Assembly: GCF_000012945.1 (NCBI RefSeq)
Contig: NC_007511.1
Span: 310,001 to 374,000 of the forward strand
Source: Burkholderia lata
Lineage (GTDB): Bacteria; Pseudomonadota; Gammaproteobacteria; Burkholderiales; Burkholderiaceae
Reading direction: 5' to 3'
DNA: 64,000 nt
Below the pieces are notes generated by a model. That model was not told where the DNA came from and did no database searches. It saw only the letters and a list, made by a program, of their open reading frames with translations. Positions 36,007-45,615 of this stretch are shown here, piece by piece. A program made the position numbers and the translations under genes. How positions within the stretch are numbered: position 1 is the stretch's first letter; the number at the start of each line of letters is the position of its first letter.

Positions 36007-36636
36007 ATGTCACATCTATCCTGGCTGCCATTCATCGCAACGTCGCTTCTGATCATCGTCACGCCGGGTCAGGACATGGTGCTCGTGATGTCGCGCACGC
36101 TGTCCGGCGGCACGCGCGCGGGCCTCGTCACGGCCGCGGGCGTCAGCGTCGGGCTGCTCGTTCATACGATGCTCGCGACGCTCGGTCTGGGCGCGCTTCT
36201 TCAGGCATCCGCATGGCTGTTCACGGCGCTGAAGGTGATCGGCGCGCTGTATCTGCTGTACCTCGGCATCACGTTGCTGCGGTCGTCGGGCGAACTGACG
36301 CTCGCGAGCGGCCGCGACGGTGCGCAGGCATCGCGGCTTCGCACGTTCGCGCAAGGCGCGCTTTCCAACGTGTCGAATCCCAAGGTCGCGCTCTTCTATC
36401 TGGCGTTCCTGCCGCAATTCGTGCCGGCGGGCACCGCGCATCCGATGCTGTCGCTGTTCGTGCTGGGCGCGACGTTTGCCGGCCTGACGTTTCTCGTCAA
36501 GGGGCCCGTCGCACTGTTCGCCGGTCTGCTGTCGGCGTCGATTCGCCGCAACCCGAGCATCCTGACGCGCATGCATCGCGTCAGCGGCGTGGTCCTGCTG
36601 GGGCTGGGCGTGAAGCTGGCGCTCGAGCGTCGCTGA
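36007..36636 (+). CDS. LysE/RhtB-family amino acid exporter
   Basis: A 209-residue inner-membrane protein with six hydrophobic helices. The family motif LLIIVTPGQDMVLVMSRTLS is at the N-terminus, and GALSNVSNPKVALFYLAFLP follows the third helix. It exports amino acids or related metabolites using the proton gradient. The start follows TCAGGAGCGCTCCC. The divergent Lrp regulator suggests induction by its substrate. Confidence 0.92.
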   Translation: MSHLSWLPFIATSLLIIVTPGQDMVLVMSRTLSGGTRAGLVTAAGVSVGLLVHTMLATLGLGALLQASAWLFTALKVIGALYLLYLGITLLRSSGELTLASGRDGAQASRLRTFAQGALSNVSNPKVALFYLAFLPQFVPAGTAHPMLSLFVLGATFAGLTFLVKGPVALFAGLLSASIRRNPSILTRMHRVSGVVLLGLGVKLALERR

Positions 36637-36653
36637 TCGCGGTGACCTCGTAC

Positions 36654-36687
36654 GCGTGCCGTCGACGCGATTGCGCCGACGGCACGC
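36654..36687. terminator. Hairpin between convergent genes
   Basis: GCGTGCCGTCG (36654-36664) and CGACGGCACGC (36677-36687) form a perfect 11-base stem between the ends of the LysE-type and adhesin genes. There is no clean T run. Confidence 0.6.
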
Positions 36688-36734
36688 TTCCCGGCGTCGG
36701 GTAAAGCCGCCCGACGCTTCACCGCCCACGTCGA

Positions 36735-38504
36735 TTACCAGCGATAGCCGACGCCCGCACCCGCGCCGAACGAGCCGTGGCCCGACACGGCCGTCGTCAC
36801 CGAGCCCTTGACCAGCCATTTCGTCGTCGCGAAGGAAAGACCGACCGCCATCGCGCTCTGACCGCCGTACGTGCCGCCGCCGAGCGCGACGACCTTCTCG
36901 CCGGGCAGCACGGCTTGCGGCATGTTGGCCATCGCGATCGCGCTCGCGGTGCCCGCATCCGCGTCCTTGCGGTACTTCGACATTTCGTCGCGGACCGAGT
37001 TGATCGCGCCGTTCAACTGGCGCAGGTTCACGCCGTCCGTCGGCGCGGTGCCGTCGGCCACGTTGGTCAGCTGGCGTTCGGCGCCCGGGGCACCGATCGA
37101 CACCGTGTTGTCGCGCGACGCGACGGAATTCGCACCCAACGCGACCGCATTGTTTGCCGGTGCCTGGCTGTTCGCGCCGATCGCCGTCGAATTGTTGCCG
37201 GAGACATTCGAGCCGGACCCGATCGCGGTGCCGTTCGTCCCCGTGACTTTCGAGTTCGTGCCGGTGGCGGTGCCGTTCGCTGCCGTGACGGTCGCGTTCG
37301 TGCCGGTCGCCGTGCCGTTCGCCGCGGCGACGGTCGCGTTCACGCCGATCCCCGTGCCGTTGTCGCCCGACACATTCGCGCCGTTGCCGAGCGCCGTGCC
37401 GTTCGTCGCGCTGACCGACGTGTTCTTGCCGATCGCGGTGCTCGTGCTGTCCGTCACCGTGCCGCTCGGGACGCTCGACGAAATCTTGCCGACGGTGTTC
37501 GTCAGCGTGGCCAGATTATTCGTCAGCGTGGACACCTGGCTGGCGATCGAGAAGAGCTGCGAGCCGTTGACCGCGTCCGTGCTGGTCGCGCTGATGGCGC
37601 CGGCCGCGACGTTGACGATCTGGCGTTCTGCGCCGGCGCTGCCCACGCTGACCACGCCGACCGGCGTACCCGCGAAGCCGCTGTAGCCGACGCCGTTCAG
37701 CGTCACGCTGCTGACGGTGGTCGCCGCACGCGTGGCCGAATTCGAGCCGAGTGCCACGGAGTTCGCATTGGACGCGTTGGCACCTTCGCCGATCGCGACC
37801 GCATTCACCGCCGATGCCGTCGCACGGGCAATCGCGACGCTGCCGGTCGCGGATGCCGAGCTGTCGACGCCGAGCGCGACCGCATCGGCTGCGCCGGCGT
37901 TGGCCTGGAAGCCGAGCGCCGTGCCGCCGGCCGCGCTGCTGCCTTTGCCGACTGCGGTCGAAAAAGTCGCGGTGGCGCTGGCGCCCTGGCCGACTGCAGT
38001 TGATTGATCCACGGCGAATGCGCCCTGGCCGAATGCCGCAGCCGTGGCACCGTTCGCGACCGCGCCCTCGCCGACTGCCGTCGCGTTGAGGCCAGTCGCA
38101 GCGGCAAACGCGCCGACCGCCGTTGCATGATCGCCGGTCGCGACGGAATTGCCGCCGAGCGTCGTCGCTTGCGTACCTGTTGCGACGGACTGCCGCCCGA
38201 TCGCAACGGTTTCGCTGTACGCGCCGGTCGACGAACCCGAATCGGCGACGGCCGACGGGCCGATCGCGATGTTGTCACAGCCCCGTGCCGTGGCCTGATA
38301 CGTGTTGGTGCCCGAAATCGCGATGTTGTCCGAGCAACCTGCCACGGTATCGATCGAATTCCCGTTCTGCACGTAGGAGGCCCGCGCCGGTGCGGAAGCC
38401 GTGAAGGCGACGACTGCTGCGCTGACGGCGATGGCCAGCGCCGCTTTCGACTTCGCCGGCACGCGCTGCGCCGGGTTCCCCAACCCTCGATGATTCTTGT
38501 TCAT
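36735..38504 (-). CDS. YadA-like trimeric autotransporter adhesin
   Basis: A 589-residue type Vc secreted adhesin. A signal peptide (about 1-42, without the usual extended ESPR) is followed by a head of 14-residue AIG-type repeats (for example GDHATAVGAFAAATG, NSVALGSNSA), a neck (ISATSTDAVNGSQLF), a short coiled coil (IASQVSTLTNNLATLTNTVG), a second and more repetitive head (NGTATGTN units, about 365-460), another neck (VADGTAPTDGVNLRQLNGA) and the YadA anchor barrel ending in Trp (GAGVGYRW). It should trimerise in the outer membrane and mediate adhesion. The bipartite head with near-identical NGTA repeats is unusual and may vary in length. Confidence 0.93.
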   Translation of the reverse strand: MNKNHRGLGNPAQRVPAKSKAALAIAVSAAVVAFTASAPARASYVQNGNSIDTVAGCSDNIAISGTNTYQATARGCDNIAIGPSAVADSGSSTGAYSETVAIGRQSVATGTQATTLGGNSVATGDHATAVGAFAAATGLNATAVGEGAVANGATAAAFGQGAFAVDQSTAVGQGASATATFSTAVGKGSSAAGGTALGFQANAGAADAVALGVDSSASATGSVAIARATASAVNAVAIGEGANASNANSVALGSNSATRAATTVSSVTLNGVGYSGFAGTPVGVVSVGSAGAERQIVNVAAGAISATSTDAVNGSQLFSIASQVSTLTNNLATLTNTVGKISSSVPSGTVTDSTSTAIGKNTSVSATNGTALGNGANVSGDNGTGIGVNATVAAANGTATGTNATVTAANGTATGTNSKVTGTNGTAIGSGSNVSGNNSTAIGANSQAPANNAVALGANSVASRDNTVSIGAPGAERQLTNVADGTAPTDGVNLRQLNGAINSVRDEMSKYRKDADAGTASAIAMANMPQAVLPGEKVVALGGGTYGGQSAMAVGLSFATTKWLVKGSVTTAVSGHGSFGAGAGVGYRW

Positions 38505-38891
38505 GTTGTTCCTAGGCTCGATATGAAAATTGTGTTGTGGCTAGCGTGTCCGTCTCACGATTTCCCTATCGCATTGGTTCGAGTACGATCCGATTGAAAA
38601 GATGTACTAAACAAATTTGACATTCGGCGGAGTGAATCCGAGGGGGAAACGGCGCAGGTGCGGCTGCGTTGCTTGACGTGACCCGGCACGCTCGCGCGTT
38701 CCGGATCGGCAACCTGAGATGCGACGACGCATTCTGATCGGCCGCGCCGGCGCCCAGGTTTGCCGTAGCGGTCGATCTCTATGCTTCAGGGGAAATTGTC
38801 TGGAGAAATGCGCCGGCGACCGGCGTGGCCGTAGTCGGCCCGGAAGCCGGCGTTCGCGTGCCGGCTTCCGTCAGGCGGGGTGGCGCACGCG
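38505..38891. other. Intergenic region upstream of the adhesin
   Basis: About 390 bases, A/T-rich in the first 120 (38505-38625), which is where the adhesin promoter must lie. No inverted repeat of note and no coding sequence with a credible start was found in the remainder. Confidence 0.5.
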
Positions 38892-39740
38892 CTACTGCGC
38901 CGGCAATGCGTCCGCCAGCGCCCGCATTGCCTCTACCGTCTCCGGGTTGGCCGGAAAGAACGCCTCGATCGCGAGTTCAGACAGCGTCACGTCGACCGGT
39001 GTGCCGAACACCGTCGTCGTGCTGAAGAACGTGAGTTCGCCGGCTGCCGTGCGCAGCCGCAGCGGCACGGCGATATCCGCGAAGTCGGTGCGCGCATGCG
39101 TGTCGTCGGGCTGGCCGGCCGGCGCCGGATATGCGGCGAGTTCGTCGCGCAGCGTGTGCAGCGTGCGGTCGCCGCTCGCATCGATCTGCCGCTGCAGCCG
39201 ATGCAGGATGTGTGCGCGCCATTCGTGCCAGTTGACGATCTGCGATGCGAGCCCGTCCGGATGCAGGCTCAGCCGCAGCACGTTGACGGGCGGCTGCAAC
39301 AGCGCCGGGGCGGCCTGCGCGACCAGCGCGCCGAGCATCCGGTTCGCGGCGAGCAGCGTCCAGTGGCGGTCGACGGCGAGCGCCGGATAAGGCTCGTGGC
39401 CGCGCAGCACGGCTTCGACCGCATGGCGCGCGGCATCGAGCTGCGGATCCGAAAACGGCCGTTCGCGAAACAGCGGCGCGAAGCCGGCCGCGACGAGCAG
39501 CGCATTGCGTTCGCGCAGCGGCACGTCGAGCCGCTCGGCGAGATGCAGCACCATCTCGCGGCTCGGCTGCGCGCGGCCCGATTCCACGAAGCTCAGGTGG
39601 CGCGCGGAGACTTCCGCGTCGAGCGCGAGCGCCATCTGGCTCAGGCGCCGGCGTTGCCGCCACGTGCGCAGCAGCGAGCCGATGCCGGAAGCGCGGCCGG
39701 CGGACGGGGAGGGCGAATGGAGGGCGGCGGTCGAGTTCAT
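38892..39740 (-). CDS. XRE-family regulator with MmyB-like ligand domain
   Basis: A 282-residue regulator. An N-terminal Cro/C1 helix-turn-helix (LLRTWRQRRRLSQMALALDA, then SARHLSFVESGRAQPSREMV) is followed by the MmyB-like PAS-type ligand domain (about 105-275), seen in regulators of short-chain dehydrogenases and flavin enzymes. Start ATG 39740 is preferred; TTG 39758 is an alternative. It is divergent from the DUF2167-protease pair, about 195 bases away, and may or may not control it. Confidence 0.88.
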   Translation of the reverse strand: MNSTAALHSPSPSAGRASGIGSLLRTWRQRRRLSQMALALDAEVSARHLSFVESGRAQPSREMVLHLAERLDVPLRERNALLVAAGFAPLFRERPFSDPQLDAARHAVEAVLRGHEPYPALAVDRHWTLLAANRMLGALVAQAAPALLQPPVNVLRLSLHPDGLASQIVNWHEWRAHILHRLQRQIDASGDRTLHTLRDELAAYPAPAGQPDDTHARTDFADIAVPLRLRTAAGELTFFSTTTVFGTPVDVTLSELAIEAFFPANPETVEAMRALADALPAQ

Positions 39741-39935
39741 GGTGCTGATGATAGGCAATCCCGTGCCCCTTGGGCATTACCTGCGACGTAAGCATCGCGC
39801 GGTTCCCGGGCGTGTCGCCGCGCTGCGTTACCATAGCCCCCGTGCCAACTGAGAGACGACGCCGGACCCGCGATTGAAAACGCATGGGCCGACGCCGTGC
39901 ATATTTACGACAAGGCATTCCAGGGGAATCCAACA

Positions 39936-40898
39936 ATGAAAAAACTTGCCGTCCGGCTCGCCTGCGTGGCGACGCTTGCATTCGCCGCGACCACCGGCCA
40001 CGCGCAGACCGAAGCTGCGCAGGTGGAAATGAGGGCCGCCGCCGCGGCCGCCAACGACGCGGTCGTGAAGGGCCCGACCGACATCGACGTGAAACACGAA
40101 GCCGTGCTGAAGCTGAAGGCCGGCGAATCGTTCGTGCCGGCCGCCGAAGCCGGCCGCTACCTGCGCTCGATGGGCAACTCGATCGACGAATCCAAGCTGG
40201 TCGGCCTCGTGTTGCCCGACGATCCCGATGCCGACTGGATCTCGGTCGTGTCGTTCGAGCCGAGCGGCTATATCCGCGACGACGACGCGAAGGACTGGAA
40301 GCCCGACGAGCTGCTGAAGAGCCTGCAGTCCGGCACCGAGGAAGACAACCCCGGGCGCAAGGAACGCGGCCTGCCGGAAACCGAGGTGGTTGGCTGGGCG
40401 AAGGCGCCCGCGTACGACGCGGCCTCGCACCGGCTCGTGTGGTCCGCGATCATCCGCGACAAGGGCGCGGCGCCGAACGCCGAGAACGACGGCGTGAACT
40501 ACCGGACGCTCGTGCTCGGCCGTGACGGCTACCTGTCGCTGACGATGGCGTCGACGCTTGCCGATCTGCCGAAATACAAGGTGTCGGCCGACGAGTTGCT
40601 GTCGAACATCAGCTTCAACGACGGCAAGCGCTACGCCGATTTCAACAAGTCGACCGACCACGTCGCCGAGTACGGCCTCGCGGCGCTGATCGTCGGCGTC
40701 GGCGCGAAGAAGCTCGGCCTGCTCGCGCTGATCGGCGCGTTCGCGGTGAAGTTCTTCAAGATCGGCGTGGTCGCGCTGCTGGCCGGCGGCGCGGCGGTGA
40801 AGCGCTTCTTCGGGCGCAAGCCGAAGGCGGCCGCGGTGCCGGCCGTCGCCGATGCATCCGGCGTATCCGACGTGCCCGGCGCGGAGCGCAAGGAATGA
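39936..40898 (+). CDS. DUF2167 membrane protein
   Basis: A 320-residue exported membrane protein of the DUF2167 family. The signal peptide (MKKLAVRLACVATLAFAATTGHA) leads to a periplasmic domain of about 210 residues (GESFVPAAEAGRYLRSMGNS, WISVVSFEPSGYIRDDDAKD, NYRTLVLGRDGYLSLTM). Two closely spaced hydrophobic segments (about 248-285) anchor it, and the tail is short and basic. The start follows CAGGGG. Its stop overlaps the start of the site-2 protease by four bases, a pairing that suggests functional coupling. No activity is known for the family. Confidence 0.85.
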   Translation: MKKLAVRLACVATLAFAATTGHAQTEAAQVEMRAAAAAANDAVVKGPTDIDVKHEAVLKLKAGESFVPAAEAGRYLRSMGNSIDESKLVGLVLPDDPDADWISVVSFEPSGYIRDDDAKDWKPDELLKSLQSGTEEDNPGRKERGLPETEVVGWAKAPAYDAASHRLVWSAIIRDKGAAPNAENDGVNYRTLVLGRDGYLSLTMASTLADLPKYKVSADELLSNISFNDGKRYADFNKSTDHVAEYGLAALIVGVGAKKLGLLALIGAFAVKFFKIGVVALLAGGAAVKRFFGRKPKAAAVPAVADASGVSDVPGAERKE

Positions 40899-41620
40899 CG
40901 AAGCTGTTGCTGCTGATCTTCGGCGGCCTCAAGCTCGGCAAGGTGCTCATTTCGGCGGGCACCATGCTGGCGTCGATCGCGGTCTACGCGCTGTTCTACG
41001 GCTGGCGGTTCGCGGCCGGTTTCGTGGCATTGCTGCTGGTGCACGAGGCCGGCCATTACATCGCCGCGCAGCGGCGCGGGCTCGACGTCGGGCTGCCGAC
41101 TTTCATTCCGTTCGTCGGCGCGTGGATCCAGCTGAAGGAGATGCCGCACGACGCGGAAACCGAGGCGTACGTCGGGCTCGCCGGGCCGTTCGTCGGCACG
41201 CTCGGTGCGCTGGCCTGCTACGCGGCCGCGCGCCACTACGACAGCAACCTGCTGCTCGCACTGTCGTACACGGGCTTCTTCCTGAACCTGTTCAACATGA
41301 TTCCGCTGTCGCCGTTCGACGGCGGGCGGATCACCGCGGTGCTGTCGCCGCGCATCTGGTTCGCGGGCGTGCCGGTGCTGATCGCGCTGTTCGTGTATCG
41401 TCCGAGCCCGTTGCTGATCGTGATGGCGATCCTCGCACTGCCGCAGCTGAAACGCGCGTGGCGCTACGATCCCGACGCGCCGGAGAATCGCGTGTACTAC
41501 GCGACGTCGATCGAGACGAAGACGACGTACGCGCTCTGCTACGTCGGCCTGCTCGCGTTCCTCGCGCTGATGACGTCCGGCGTGCACGACATGCTGCGCG
41601 TCGCGCATTCGTCGACCTGA
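40895..41620 (+). CDS. Site-2 protease family (M50) intramembrane metallopeptidase
   Basis: A 241-residue polytopic membrane protein with the M50 zinc motif HEAGH inside a hydrophobic helix (about 50-54) and the third-ligand motif PLSPFDGGR (about 142-150). It has four to six membrane helices and no PDZ domain or CBS pair. Such enzymes cut substrates within the membrane. It starts within the end of the DUF2167 gene (ATGA), so the two are translated together; that protein could be a substrate or partner. Confidence 0.9.
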   Translation: MTKLLLLIFGGLKLGKVLISAGTMLASIAVYALFYGWRFAAGFVALLLVHEAGHYIAAQRRGLDVGLPTFIPFVGAWIQLKEMPHDAETEAYVGLAGPFVGTLGALACYAAARHYDSNLLLALSYTGFFLNLFNMIPLSPFDGGRITAVLSPRIWFAGVPVLIALFVYRPSPLLIVMAILALPQLKRAWRYDPDAPENRVYYATSIETKTTYALCYVGLLAFLALMTSGVHDMLRVAHSST

Positions 41621-41698
41621 CCGCCGACACCGGATATCCGATGCAACAACGGCGGCCGTTTTCACGTGACCGCCGTCGTATTGGTTCGAAGCCGAACG

Positions 41699-43078
41699 TC
41701 AGGCGTCGCGATGACGCAGCTCGACGCGCCGGATGTCCTTCACGATCACGAGATAGCTGAACACGGTGACGAGCGCGTTCAGCCCGACGAACACGAGCGC
41801 GCCGTTGAACGAGCCGCTTGCGCCGACGAGGTAGCCGATCGCGATCGGCGCGACGATGCCGGCGGTGTTGCCGAACATGTTGAACAGGCTGCCCGACAGG
41901 CCGATCGCTTCCTTCGGTGCGGTATCCGCGACGACGGCCCAGCCGAGCGAGCCGATCCCCTTGCCGAAGAACGACACGGCCATCAGCACGATCACGAGCA
42001 CTTCGCTGTCGACATAGTTGCAGCCGATGATGACCATCGACAGCGCCATCCCGCCGACGATCGGGATCTTGCGCGCGAGCGTCAGCGACACGCCGCGGCG
42101 GATCAGCCCGTCCGACAACATCCCGCCGAGCACGCCGCCGAGGAACCCGCAGATCGCGGGCAGCGACGTCATGAAACCGGCCTTCAGCAGCGACATCCCG
42201 CGCGCCTGCACGAGATAGATCGGGAACCACGTGAGGAAGAAGTACGTGAGCACGTTCACGCAGTACTGGCCGAGGTACACGCCGATCAGCATCCGGTTCG
42301 ACAGCAACTGGCGCACGTAGTACCAGCCGGCCACGCGGCTGCCTTCCGTGCGCGTGCCGCCGGTGTTGCGCGCCGTCGTCCGCACGAGTCCGCCACCCTG
42401 TTCGATGTGCTCGAGTTCCGCGCGGTTCACGGCCGGATGGTCGGCCGGATCCTTCATGACCCGCAGCCACAGGAACGCGAGCGCGATGCCCGCGAGGCCG
42501 AGCCACAGGTACACCTGATGCCAGCCGTACGCATGCGTGAGCCACGCCATCAGCGGCGAGAACACCACGGCCGCGAAGTACTGCGCGGCGTTGAAGATCG
42601 CCGACGCGGTGCCGCGCTCGGCGGTCGGGAACCAGCTCGCGACGACCTTCGCGTTCGCCGGAAAGGCAGGGGCTTCGGCGATGCCGACCGCGAAGCGCAT
42701 CGCGAACAGCGCGGCCACCGCGAACGCGGCGCTGCCGCCGAGGCCGATCGTGCTCTGCAGCAGCGTGAACGCCGACCACAGGAAGATGCTGCCCGCATAC
42801 ACGCGCCGCGCGCCGAAGCGATCGAGCAACCAGCCGCTCGGCAACTGCGCGAGCACGTACGCCCAGCTGAACGCCGAGAAGATGTAGCCCATCGTCACCG
42901 GATCGATGCCGAACGCCTTGCGGATCGGCGTGCCGGTGATCGACAGCGTCGCGCGGTCCGCATAGTTGAGCGTCGTGACGACGAATAGCATCGCCAGGAT
43001 CCAGTAACGCACGGCGGTCCGGCGCGCGGTGCGCGCGAGGTCGAGCGGAAGCTCGCGAGAGGAGGTCTGATTAGGCAC
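41699..43078 (-). CDS. gudP: MFS transporter for D-glucarate/galactarate
   Basis: A 459-residue major facilitator of the anion:cation symporter group with twelve helices. The first-helix signature RYWILAMLFVVTTLNYADRA, the loop motif WLLDRFGARRVY and SAFSWAYVLAQLPSG are typical of GudP/GarP hexarate transporters. It is divergent from the KGSA dehydrogenase and shares with the two dehydratase genes an operator motif located at its start. The symbol is assigned from family and context. Confidence 0.85.
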   Translation of the reverse strand: MPNQTSSRELPLDLARTARRTAVRYWILAMLFVVTTLNYADRATLSITGTPIRKAFGIDPVTMGYIFSAFSWAYVLAQLPSGWLLDRFGARRVYAGSIFLWSAFTLLQSTIGLGGSAAFAVAALFAMRFAVGIAEAPAFPANAKVVASWFPTAERGTASAIFNAAQYFAAVVFSPLMAWLTHAYGWHQVYLWLGLAGIALAFLWLRVMKDPADHPAVNRAELEHIEQGGGLVRTTARNTGGTRTEGSRVAGWYYVRQLLSNRMLIGVYLGQYCVNVLTYFFLTWFPIYLVQARGMSLLKAGFMTSLPAICGFLGGVLGGMLSDGLIRRGVSLTLARKIPIVGGMALSMVIIGCNYVDSEVLVIVLMAVSFFGKGIGSLGWAVVADTAPKEAIGLSGSLFNMFGNTAGIVAPIAIGYLVGASGSFNGALVFVGLNALVTVFSYLVIVKDIRRVELRHRDA

Positions 43079-43082
43079 TTTA

Positions 43083-43099
43083 ATGTACGTCGTCGTATG
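43083..43099. promoter_or_regulatory. Shared hexarate operator, copy 1
   Basis: The reverse strand reads CATACGACGACGTACAT immediately upstream of the transporter start. It aligns with the copies at 47551 and 47662 (core TACGAYGAC-N-TACA). It lies in the divergent region serving both the transporter and the KGSA dehydrogenase. A GntR/FadR-type regulator encoded outside the window is the likely binder. Confidence 0.65.
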
Positions 43100-43325
43100 A
43101 CGTGGCGGCAGTTTATGGGCAATAATCAGACGCAGAAACCTCGGGTTTTCCCTCTGGATGATGACGTGAAAGCGTAAAAATGGCGGCAGTTATCCCGTGG
43201 AATAAGGGTTCTACGTGTTTTTGGTCAGGGCTGGCAGGTGACGTAAATATTGATGCTTGGTGGGCGGACATCATATCTGTTGAGCTACAATGGGCGATCA
43301 ATTCCCGAACCACGGAGCACACCCC

Positions 43326-44903
43326 ATGCAACTGACTGGAGAGATGCTGATCGGCGCCGACGCGGTGGCCGGCTCGGCCGGTACCTTGCGCGCGTTCGAC
43401 CCGTCGAAGGGCGCGCCGATCGACGCGCCGGCATTCGGCGTCGCGACGCAGGCCGACGTCGAGCGCGCATGCGAACTCGCACGTGATGCGTTCGACGCGT
43501 ACCGCGCGCAGCCGCTCGCGGCCCGCGCGGCGTTTCTCGACGCGATCGCGGATGAAATCGTCGCGCTCGGCGACGCGCTGATCGAGCGCGCCCACGCCGA
43601 AACGGGCCTGCCCGTCGCGCGGCTGCAGGGCGAGCGCGGCCGCACCGTCGGCCAGCTCCGGCTGTTCGCGCGCGTCGTGCGCGACGGGCGCTTCCTTGCC
43701 GCGTCGATCGATCCCGCGCAGCCGGCGCGCACGCCGCTGCCGCGCTCGGACCTGCGGCTGCAGAAAGTCGGGCTCGGGCCCGTCGTCGTGTTCGGTGCGA
43801 GCAATTTCCCGCTCGCGTTCTCGGTGGCCGGTGGCGATACGGCGTCGGCGCTCGCGGCTGGCTGCCCGGTGATCGTGAAGGCGCACGAGGCGCACCTCGG
43901 CACGTCCGAGCTGGTCGGCCGCGCGATCCGTGCCGCCGTCGCGAAAACCGGCATGCCGGCGGGCGTGTTCTCGCTGCTGGTTGGCCCCGGCCGCGTGATC
44001 GGTGCGGCGCTCGTCAGCCATCCGGCGGTCCAGGCGGTCGGCTTCACGGGGTCGCGGCAGGGCGGCATGGCGCTCGTGCAGCTCGCGAACGCCCGCCCGC
44101 AGCCGATTCCCGTCTACGCGGAAATGAGCAGCATCAACCCCGTCGTGCTGTTCCCGGCGGCGCTCGCCGCGCGCGGCGACGCGATCGCGACGGGCTTCGT
44201 CGATTCGCTGACGCTCGGCGTCGGCCAGTTCTGTACCAACCCGGGCCTCGTGCTTGCGATCGACGGCCCCGATCTCGACCGTTTCGAAACCGTCGCCGCG
44301 CAGGCGCTTGCGAAGAAGCCGGCCGGCGTGATGCTCACGCGCGGCATCGCCGATGCGTATCGCAACGGTCGCGGCAAGCTGGCCGAACTACCGGGCGTGC
44401 GTGAGATCGGCGCGGGCGAGGCGGCGCAGACCGACTGCCAGGCCGGCGGCGCGCTGTACGAAGTCGGCGCGCAGGCGTTCCTGGCCGAACCGGCGTTCAG
44501 CCACGAGGTGTTCGGTCCGGCGTCGCTGATCGTGCGTTGCCGCGATCTCGACGAAGTCGCGCGCGTGCTCGAAGCGCTCGAAGGCCAGCTGACGGCCACG
44601 CTGCAGATGGACGCTGACGACAAACCGCTCGCGCGCCGGCTGCTGCCGATCCTCGAACGCAAGGCGGGCCGCCTGCTGGTCAACGGCTACCCGACCGGCG
44701 TCGAGGTGTGCGACGCGATGGTGCACGGCGGGCCGTTCCCGGCTACGTCGAACCCGGCCGTCACGTCGGTCGGCGCGACGGCGATCGACCGTTTCCTGCG
44801 GCCCGTGTGCTACCAGGATTTCCCGGACGATCTGCTGCCGGAAGGGCTGCAGGAAAGCAATCCGCTCGCGATTCCGCGGCTGCGGGACGGGAAGGCGGAG
44901 TGA
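43326..44903 (+). CDS. 2,5-dioxovalerate (alpha-ketoglutaric semialdehyde) dehydrogenase
   Basis: A 525-residue NADP-type aldehyde dehydrogenase that oxidises alpha-ketoglutarate semialdehyde to alpha-ketoglutarate, the last step of oxidative glucarate/galactarate breakdown. The cofactor region [20 protein letters not shown], the catalytic Glu in [11 protein letters not shown] and the catalytic Cys in [11 protein letters not shown] are present and in order. The Rossmann motif FTGSRQGG is also visible. ATG 43326 follows CACGGAGCACACCCC. Context with gudP, kdgD and garD supports this substrate over other aldehydes. Confidence 0.9.
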   Translation: MQLTGEMLIGADAVAGSAGTLRAFDPSKGAPIDAPAFGVATQADVERACELARDAFDAYRAQPLAARAAFLDAIADEIVALGDALIERAHAETGLPVARLQGERGRTVGQLRLFARVVRDGRFLAASIDPAQPARTPLPRSDLRLQKVGLGPVVVFGASNFPLAFSVAGGDTASALAAGCPVIVKAHEAHLGTSELVGRAIRAAVAKTGMPAGVFSLLVGPGRVIGAALVSHPAVQAVGFTGSRQGGMALVQLANARPQPIPVYAEMSSINPVVLFPAALAARGDAIATGFVDSLTLGVGQFCTNPGLVLAIDGPDLDRFETVAAQALAKKPAGVMLTRGIADAYRNGRGKLAELPGVREIGAGEAAQTDCQAGGALYEVGAQAFLAEPAFSHEVFGPASLIVRCRDLDEVARVLEALEGQLTATLQMDADDKPLARRLLPILERKAGRLLVNGYPTGVEVCDAMVHGGPFPATSNPAVTSVGATAIDRFLRPVCYQDFPDDLLPEGLQESNPLAIPRLRDGKAE

Positions 44904-44974
44904 TGACGCACCTCGATTGAGGGAGCGATCCGCTGCGGCCGGGGAGCCTGGGTGCTCGCCGGTCGCAACAAAGG

Positions 44975-45014
44975 AAAAGGCGGAAGTGGCCGGTGAGCCG
45001 CTTCCGCCTTTTTT
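44975..45014. terminator. Rho-independent terminator, probably bidirectional
   Basis: AAAAGGCGGAAG (44975-44986) pairs with CTTCCGCCTTTT (45001-45012), extended by an inner GGC/GCC pair, with T runs on both strands. It separates the dehydrogenase from the convergent vapC. Confidence 0.88.
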
Positions 45015-45049
45015 GCATGGCAGGTTTGGGTGGTGCCGATCTCGCCGCG

Positions 45050-45421
45050 TCAGTGGGCGGGATGCGCAGCGAGCCCCAGGCGGTCTGCTGCGCTCAGCAG
45101 GCGCCGGTCGCGTGTCCACAGCTTGCTGCCACCGGTCAGTCGGACCGAGGCGAGCAGGTGCGCATCGACGTAGCCGATGCCGAGCCCGTGAAGCGGCACG
45201 ACATCGACCAGGCGCTGAACTTCATCGTCAGTTGCCGAGGTGGCGACGGGCAGATCGCGCAGCGCATCCAGTACGGTCTGGCGATCTCGCAGGCTGCCGA
45301 GCGCGAGTTCGCCGATCACGAAAGGATGGATCAGTACTCGGTCGGTTTCCAGTAGCGCTGTGAGCGTGACGTCACCGGCGCGAAGATGGTCGATCCAGAC
45401 GGAGGTGTCGACAAGAATCAT
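45050..45421 (-). CDS. vapC: VapC-type PIN-domain toxin ribonuclease
   Basis: A 123-residue PIN-domain RNase of a type II toxin-antitoxin module. The acidic active site is intact: D5 (MILVDTSVW), Glu in FVIGELALG, Asp in IGYVDAHLL and Asp in WTRDRRL. Such toxins cut tRNA or rRNA when freed from the antitoxin. The start overlaps the antitoxin stop by four bases. All catalytic positions are kept, so it looks active. Confidence 0.92.
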   Translation of the reverse strand: MILVDTSVWIDHLRAGDVTLTALLETDRVLIHPFVIGELALGSLRDRQTVLDALRDLPVATSATDDEVQRLVDVVPLHGLGIGYVDAHLLASVRLTGGSKLWTRDRRLLSAADRLGLAAHPAH

Positions 45422-45615
45422 GCTGGGTCCGACGGGCGGCGCGGGATGGATTCGAGATCAGGCTCGGTGCCGCCGAGTCGGGCGAGCCGACGGGCGCTTT
45501 CGCGGGCGATCAACGCGCGCAGCGCCTCTTTCACCAAGGCTGATTTTTCGGTCACGCCGGTCAATTGCTGCGCTTTGGCAAGCAGGGCGTCGTCAAGGGA
45601 CAAGGTCGTGCGCAT
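45418..45615 (-). CDS. vapB: VapB-type antitoxin
   Basis: A 65-residue antitoxin. The N-terminal ribbon-helix-helix begins MRTTLSLDDALLAKAQQLTG, and the middle EKSALVKEALRALIARESAR fits the VapB (DUF2191) family. The acidic C-terminus (about 48-65) should wrap around the VapC toxin. The start follows CCGGAGGCGCACC. It is expected to repress its own promoter in the 280 bases upstream. Confidence 0.9.
   Translation of the reverse strand: MRTTLSLDDALLAKAQQLTGVTEKSALVKEALRALIARESARRLARLGGTEPDLESIPRRPSDPA

Noticed and set aside
36735..38504. Filamentous haemagglutinin-type adhesin
   Set aside because: The AIG head repeats, necks and C-terminal YadA anchor ending in Trp identify a trimeric autotransporter instead.
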